Assembly: GCA_041879415.1 (NCBI GenBank)
Contig: CP090852.1
Coordinates: forward strand, 1,488,001-1,552,000
Direction of reading: 5' to 3'
From: Vibrio chagasii
GTDB lineage: Bacteria; Pseudomonadota; Gammaproteobacteria; Enterobacterales; Vibrionaceae
DNA: 64,000 nucleotides
Part shown: positions 60,516-64,000 of the stretch, piece by piece
How positions within the stretch are numbered: the first letter of the stretch is position 1
How the letters are laid out: each line of letters starts with the position of its first letter
Made by a program: the position numbers and the translations under genes
The notes under the pieces: model-generated
What the model was told of the DNA's origin: nothing
What the model saw: only the letters and a program-made list of their open reading frames with translations
The model's database searches: none

Positions 60516-61961
60516 CTAACCTACGTGCTTAGCGATAATTTTCGCCAGAGTTGCGACTCCCTTTTTCCAATCCTTGTTCTCTTCAATGTTGGCGACTGTG
60601 AAGCGCAGGCAATGCTTGTATTGATCGTGGGTACCAAAAATAGTGCCCGGTAAGATACCGATTTTGTGTTTCAAGCATTCTTGGTAGACGGCATAACTGT
60701 CGAGTGATTCGGGTAGCGTTATCCAGTTTATAAATGCCCCCTCAGGTTTGGAAAGATGGTAGCGGCCAACAAGATGTGGGTAGCTATCTAATGCTTGAAT
60801 CAAAAGACTTTGAAATTGCTTTTGGTTAGTTTGATAGAGCCGCTTCATCTTAGATAAATGACTGCGATACTTTCCTGTAGTGAGAAACTGACCGACGGCT
60901 GACTGCATCAGGTTAGAGCTGCCCATGTTGTCACACAGTAGGTACTTTTCGATTAAAGGTTGGTAACGACCAGAAAGTAGCCAGCCAACACGAAGGCGAG
61001 AGTCTAGAGTCTTAGAAAGAGAGTTCACGTAGATCACTCGGTCTTTGTCATCCAGTTCTTTCAAGCTCGCAATCGGAGCATCAAAAGCCAAGCTTCCGAA
61101 TACATCATCTTCAATAATTGGTAAAGAGCCAGTGATCTCCAATAGTGCTTTTCGATTCGCCAGAGGCATTCTCGACCCTGTTGGATTAGTAAAATTTGGT
61201 GTCAGCAGCAGTGTTTTTACTTCCCATTTATCTAAGGCATTTTGTAGTGCTTGAATATCGATTCCGTGGCTCACACTGCTTGGGATTTCAAGCGCTTGTA
61301 AGCCTAATGATTCCAGCAATAACAAGTTGCCAAAATAACAGGGAGATTCAACCACCACGATATCGCCAGGTTTGGTTAAAGCACGCAGCGCTAAACTTAT
61401 CGCTTGCTGTGCGCCGTGAGTAATCGCAATCTCTTTCGATCCCGCAGGCACACCAAGATCATGGGTGATCTTTAACAATTGTTTTACTAATTGCTCGTCG
61501 CCAGGGGGCAGTTGGTAATAGCCGGGAAGTTGAGTTTGCAAGCGGCTGTGACGACCAATTTCAGCGTACAGGCTACGAATGGCGGGGTTGTTAATGTTGG
61601 GGTGAGCAGAGCCAGATTGTAACTTCAAACGTTCGCTTGGGCGGGAGAGCACAGATTTAGTGACAGATAAGAGGTCAACTTTTTGCGGCTGACTTGGTGC
61701 ATCCCAACTTGTTGTATTCGGTACTTTGACGCGATAACCCGACTTGGGAACGGAGTATACCCAACCTGTTGCTTCGAGTTCTTGGTAGGCTCGAATCACA
61801 GTGTTTTTGCTCACACCCAATTGTTCACTTAGCTGGCGGATAGAGGGAAGACGGTCGTCAGGGTGAAAAAGTCCTTTATCTATCTGAGTCTTAATGTGTT
61901 GCTCGGTGGCGAGGTATTTATTGCCGCTGACTTCTGTTTCCACGCTGTTCTCCCGTTTCAT
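60516..61961 (-). CDS. MocR-type regulator (GntR HTH fused to aminotransferase domain)
   Basis: 481 residues. The N-terminal GntR winged HTH (about 15-80: DRLPSIRQLSEQLGVSKNTV, YQELEATGWVYSVPKSGYRV) is followed by a fold-I aminotransferase domain (about 110-475) with the PLP Lys in VNSLSKTLDSRLRVGWLL and LLTPNFTNPTGSRMP. MocR proteins use PLP to sense amino acids, vitamin B6 or related compounds. Divergent from the DMT exporter at 62067, with direct repeats between, so it likely controls that exporter. Confidence 0.93.
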   Translation of the reverse strand: MKRENSVETEVSGNKYLATEQHIKTQIDKGLFHPDDRLPSIRQLSEQLGVSKNTVIRAYQELEATGWVYSVPKSGYRVKVPNTTSWDAPSQPQKVDLLSVTKSVLSRPSERLKLQSGSAHPNINNPAIRSLYAEIGRHSRLQTQLPGYYQLPPGDEQLVKQLLKITHDLGVPAGSKEIAITHGAQQAISLALRALTKPGDIVVVESPCYFGNLLLLESLGLQALEIPSSVSHGIDIQALQNALDKWEVKTLLLTPNFTNPTGSRMPLANRKALLEITGSLPIIEDDVFGSLAFDAPIASLKELDDKDRVIYVNSLSKTLDSRLRVGWLLSGRYQPLIEKYLLCDNMGSSNLMQSAVGQFLTTGKYRSHLSKMKRLYQTNQKQFQSLLIQALDSYPHLVGRYHLSKPEGAFINWITLPESLDSYAVYQECLKHKIGILPGTIFGTHDQYKHCLRFTVANIEENKDWKKGVATLAKIIAKHVG

Positions 61962-61992
61962 AATTGCCAGTCTGTAACCATTTAAAGTGTTA

Positions 61993-62019
61993 TATCTGTA
62001 TCTTTATTAGTTATCTGTA
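61993..62019. promoter_or_regulatory. Direct repeats between MocR and DMT genes
   Basis: TATCTGTA at 61993-62000 and again at 62012-62019, 19 bp apart start to start (about two turns). MocR/PdxR-type regulators usually bind direct repeats of this kind. Confidence 0.6.
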
Positions 62020-62066
62020 CCCAACTAAGGTAACAGCATTGATGAAGAGTTGACCAGAGGTTTGTA

Positions 62067-62966
62067 ATGCTGATTAAAATGATTCCGTTCGTGTTTGTAA
62101 TATTGTGGTCGTCAGGTTTTGTGGGTGCACGTCTTGGTGTGGAATACGCTGAGCCCGCAACGTTATTGTCACTTAGGATGGTAGCTAACGTAGCGCTGTT
62201 CTTGGTTTTGATTGCCATTCTTAAGCGTCGTATTCCTCGTGGTCGAGCATTTTTTCATGCTTGTGTGGTCGGTATTTTGATTCACGGCTTTTACCTTGGG
62301 GGCACTTATCTAGCGATAGATTGGGGCATGCCTGCTGGGTTGAGCTCTCTATTGGTGGGGCTGCAACCGATTCTTACCGCATTGATAATGGTCAGTTGTA
62401 CTTCACAGCGTTTCAACTTTGCTCAATGGCTAGGTTTGGGGCTTGGCTTTGCCGGTATCAGCTTAGTGTTGATGGGAAATATTGAGTGGCAATCAGATGA
62501 CCAAAAAGGGATGGCGACATTACTTTGTTTAGTGGCGTTAGTCGGTATTACCTTTGGTACCCTTTATCAAAAGCGTTTCTGTAAGGGGACAGACATGGTA
62601 GGCGGTGCAATGGTGCAATACTTGGCCTCGGCAGCGTTGTTTCTACCGTTTGCCATGCGTTACGAGACGATGCAGGTGAACTGGACGCTAGAATTTACGT
62701 TAACGCTGGTTTGGTTGGTGGTTGTTTTGTCTTGTGTTGCTATTTTATTGCTGTTGTACATGGTTGAGCACGGTGCGTCTTCAAGTGTGGCATCTGTCTT
62801 TTATCTCGTTCCGCCGACTACTGCAATTCAAGCTTGGTTGATTTTCGGTGAGTCATTTGATGTCTATGGTGCAATGGGCTTTGCGTTATCAGCTACTGCG
62901 GTTTATCTGGTAGTGAAGAAGCCTGAATTGATTAAATTCCGAAGACAAGCGGCCTTAAACCGTTAA
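62067..62966 (+). CDS. DMT superfamily (EamA) transporter
   Basis: 299 residues with ten membrane segments in two EamA repeats. PFVFVILWSSGFVGARLGVE is the standard start of this group, and VASVFYLVPPTTAIQAWLIF, GESFDVYGAMGFALSATAVY the end. Such proteins export amino acids or metabolites. The ATG has AGAGG 8 nt upstream. Likely induced by the divergent MocR regulator. Confidence 0.9.
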   Translation: MLIKMIPFVFVILWSSGFVGARLGVEYAEPATLLSLRMVANVALFLVLIAILKRRIPRGRAFFHACVVGILIHGFYLGGTYLAIDWGMPAGLSSLLVGLQPILTALIMVSCTSQRFNFAQWLGLGLGFAGISLVLMGNIEWQSDDQKGMATLLCLVALVGITFGTLYQKRFCKGTDMVGGAMVQYLASAALFLPFAMRYETMQVNWTLEFTLTLVWLVVVLSCVAILLLLYMVEHGASSSVASVFYLVPPTTAIQAWLIFGESFDVYGAMGFALSATAVYLVVKKPELIKFRRQAALNR

Positions 62967-63045
62967 AGAAGCTAGTAACTCTATTAAGATAGGGGACATT
63001 CGATGTAAAGTAGCGCAGTGTGTTCGTTGAGACTAAGAAGGATAT

Positions 63046-63516
63046 ATGGCACGGGTTAGCGCTGAAGAGATAGAACGTAAGAGAAAAATGTACGATAAAT
63101 GCATTCTCAATCTATTTTTGACAGAAGGTTGGGATGCGGTGACCTATGACCGTATTGCTAAAGAGATGGGTATAACGAAGTCATCTCTGCAACGTTATTA
63201 CTCAAATAAGATGCAATTTGCTTATGCTTTAGAGGGACAAGTATTCCAGCAGGCTACTGAATTATTGGTCTTTACTGACAAGGTTTCTTTTCTTGATTCA
63301 TGGCAAAAGTCTCTGGGTGAGAATCAGATTTTCCGTGAATGTCTACATATCATTATGACGAATGCGCTAGCGCCTGTTTCTGCCGCAGCGACTACAAAAG
63401 CGGTGGCTCGTTTGACCGATGAACTTGCGAATAGTATTGGTGAAGAGGAAGCGAAAGACACTGTTGATCTTGCTTTAGGTCGTAGTCTTACTTTGTATAT
63501 GAATAATAACCTGTAG
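63046..63516 (+). CDS. TetR family regulator (short)
   Basis: 156 residues, short for TetR (about 190 usual). The HTH is clear (TYDRIAKEMGITKSSLQRYY, SNKMQFAYALEGQ) but the ligand domain is reduced to about 90 residues. A terminator and a long palindrome lie downstream, before the next gene; the palindrome is a candidate operator. Confidence 0.85.
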   Translation: MARVSAEEIERKRKMYDKCILNLFLTEGWDAVTYDRIAKEMGITKSSLQRYYSNKMQFAYALEGQVFQQATELLVFTDKVSFLDSWQKSLGENQIFRECLHIIMTNALAPVSAAATTKAVARLTDELANSIGEEEAKDTVDLALGRSLTLYMNNNL

Positions 63517-63579
63517 AAATGTGTCGTTGGTTATTTAGCCTTGTTCTTATGTGTTAAATGTCTATAATGCGAATGGGTG

Positions 63580-63613
63580 CCCATATCTAGTATGTTGATA
63601 TGGGTATTTTTTT
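63580..63613 (+). terminator. Rho-independent terminator
   Basis: CCCATATC (63580-63587) / GATATGGG (63597-63604) stem followed by a T-rich tail, after the short TetR gene. Confidence 0.85.
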
Positions 63614-63615
63614 AC

Positions 63616-63643
63616 AATTATTGAGTACGAGTACTCAATAATT
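63616..63643. promoter_or_regulatory. Long near-perfect palindrome upstream of the TMEM43-like gene
   Basis: Thirteen-bp arms (63616-63628 with 63631-63643) around a 2-nt centre; core TTGAGTACGAGTACTCAA. It is 27 bp upstream of the ATG at 63670 and follows the terminator of the TetR gene, so it is either an operator for that regulator or a second hairpin with its T-run. It contains GAGTACTC, the core of the SlmA nucleoid-occlusion site. Confidence 0.6.
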
Positions 63644-63669
63644 TTTTGCATTAATGACTAGGGGAACCA

Positions 63670-64000
63670 ATGACCGACCATGATACCTCCAATAGCGTAG
63701 AGCCGAGTTTTGAAACCGATGAGAATACGTATTCTGAGTCGCAGTACTATGATGGTGAAGGGCAAGAGTATTCGATAGTCAAAGAACGAACCTGGGGCCA
63801 GAGACTAAAGTCTTCGATCAGTGATTTAGGGTTTGGGATATTTCTGATTTCCCTTGCTCTATTTTTGTTGTATGCCAATGAATCTCGCTCTGATCATCGT
63901 GAAAAAGTGCTCAAACAGGGAGAGAAAGCGGCCATTTCTATTACATCTGATCTGCGTGACTGGAACAACAACCGGAAATTGGTGCACACTTCTGGCTTAG
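63670..64000 (+). CDS. TMEM43-like membrane protein (3' end outside window)
   Basis: The first 110 residues are present. An acidic N-terminus of about 40 residues precedes a membrane segment (LGFGIFLISLALFLLYANES), then HREKVLKQGEKAAI, which matches the start of TMEM43 family proteins (N-E-x-R followed by E-G-x). AGGGGAACC lies directly before the ATG. Function of bacterial members is not known. Confidence 0.75.
   Translation, partial: MTDHDTSNSVEPSFETDENTYSESQYYDGEGQEYSIVKERTWGQRLKSSISDLGFGIFLISLALFLLYANESRSDHREKVLKQGEKAAISITSDLRDWNNNRKLVHTSGL

Overview
The window reads as a Vibrionaceae chromosome segment (moderate GC, short intergenic gaps). The main grounds are three paralogous fructose-family PTS transporters grouped with manA and an AraC activator, an arrangement I remember from Vibrio cholerae. 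Other grounds are a murein-peptide recycling pair (mpaA/mppA), an mdtL-yidZ pair, NIT-domain and Cache-type chemoreceptors, and a dense set of LysR/TetR/GntR/LacI regulators. Genus-level assignment is inference. Much of the content is transport, catabolism and local regulators, as is typical of a secondary chromosome. No rRNA, tRNA, CRISPR array, intact prophage or IS element was recognised.

Layout. 1-7.6 kb: a cut-off glutathione transferase, a LysR regulator, a Cache-type chemoreceptor, a photolyase/cryptochrome and an AcoR-like sigma-54 activator. 7.6-11.2 kb: an aldB-type aldehyde dehydrogenase with a near-canonical -24/-12 promoter, then a LysR/LysE pair, then a 29-codon leftover of a second aldehyde dehydrogenase 3' end. 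11.3-15.8 kb: a GntR regulator divergent from an amidohydrolase/YfcC transporter/DUF1028 operon, with two palindromic operators between them. 15.8-20.7 kb: NUDIX, a small membrane protein, two SMR transporters, and the frmA-fghA formaldehyde detoxification pair. 20.9-22.2 kb: an AT-rich orphan gene carrying a HEPN-like R-x4-H motif, flanked by inverted repeats and hairpins. 22.3-25.9 kb: mpaA/mppA/LysR. 26-32.5 kb: a Ugp-like ABC importer operon with an embedded PHP phosphoesterase and HAD phosphatase. 32.7-34.3 kb: an amino-acid-type ABC permease and binding protein without an ATPase.

34.4-44.3 kb: the PTS cluster. It holds IIA + IIC-IIB, IIA-IIB-IIC + manA, an AraC activator, an HPr-like/IIA fusion, a free IIB and IIA-IIC-IIB, with CRP-like sites in the control regions. 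44.4-47.6 kb: two TetR regulators, one facing a membrane protein/NAD-binding protein operon, and a 57-residue zinc-ribbon protein. 48-56.5 kb: a NIT chemoreceptor, an aromatic amino acid permease, mdtL-yidZ, a MerR-methyltransferase fusion with a GNAT, and an AhpD-like protein. Its promoter carries the same paired GAAC-N4-GTTC motif as the first TetR gene. 56.6-60.4 kb: a LacI regulator over an NhaC-family antiporter and a PatB/MalY C-S lyase. 60.5-64 kb: a MocR regulator facing a DMT exporter, a TetR regulator, and a cut-off TMEM43-like membrane protein.

The recurring theme is a regulator next to its target with a visible operator between them. The best candidates for something little described are the HEPN-like orphan island, the HPr-IIA fusion within a PTS set of permuted domain order, the aldehyde dehydrogenase scar beside the LysR/LysE insertion, and the two-locus TetR regulon.
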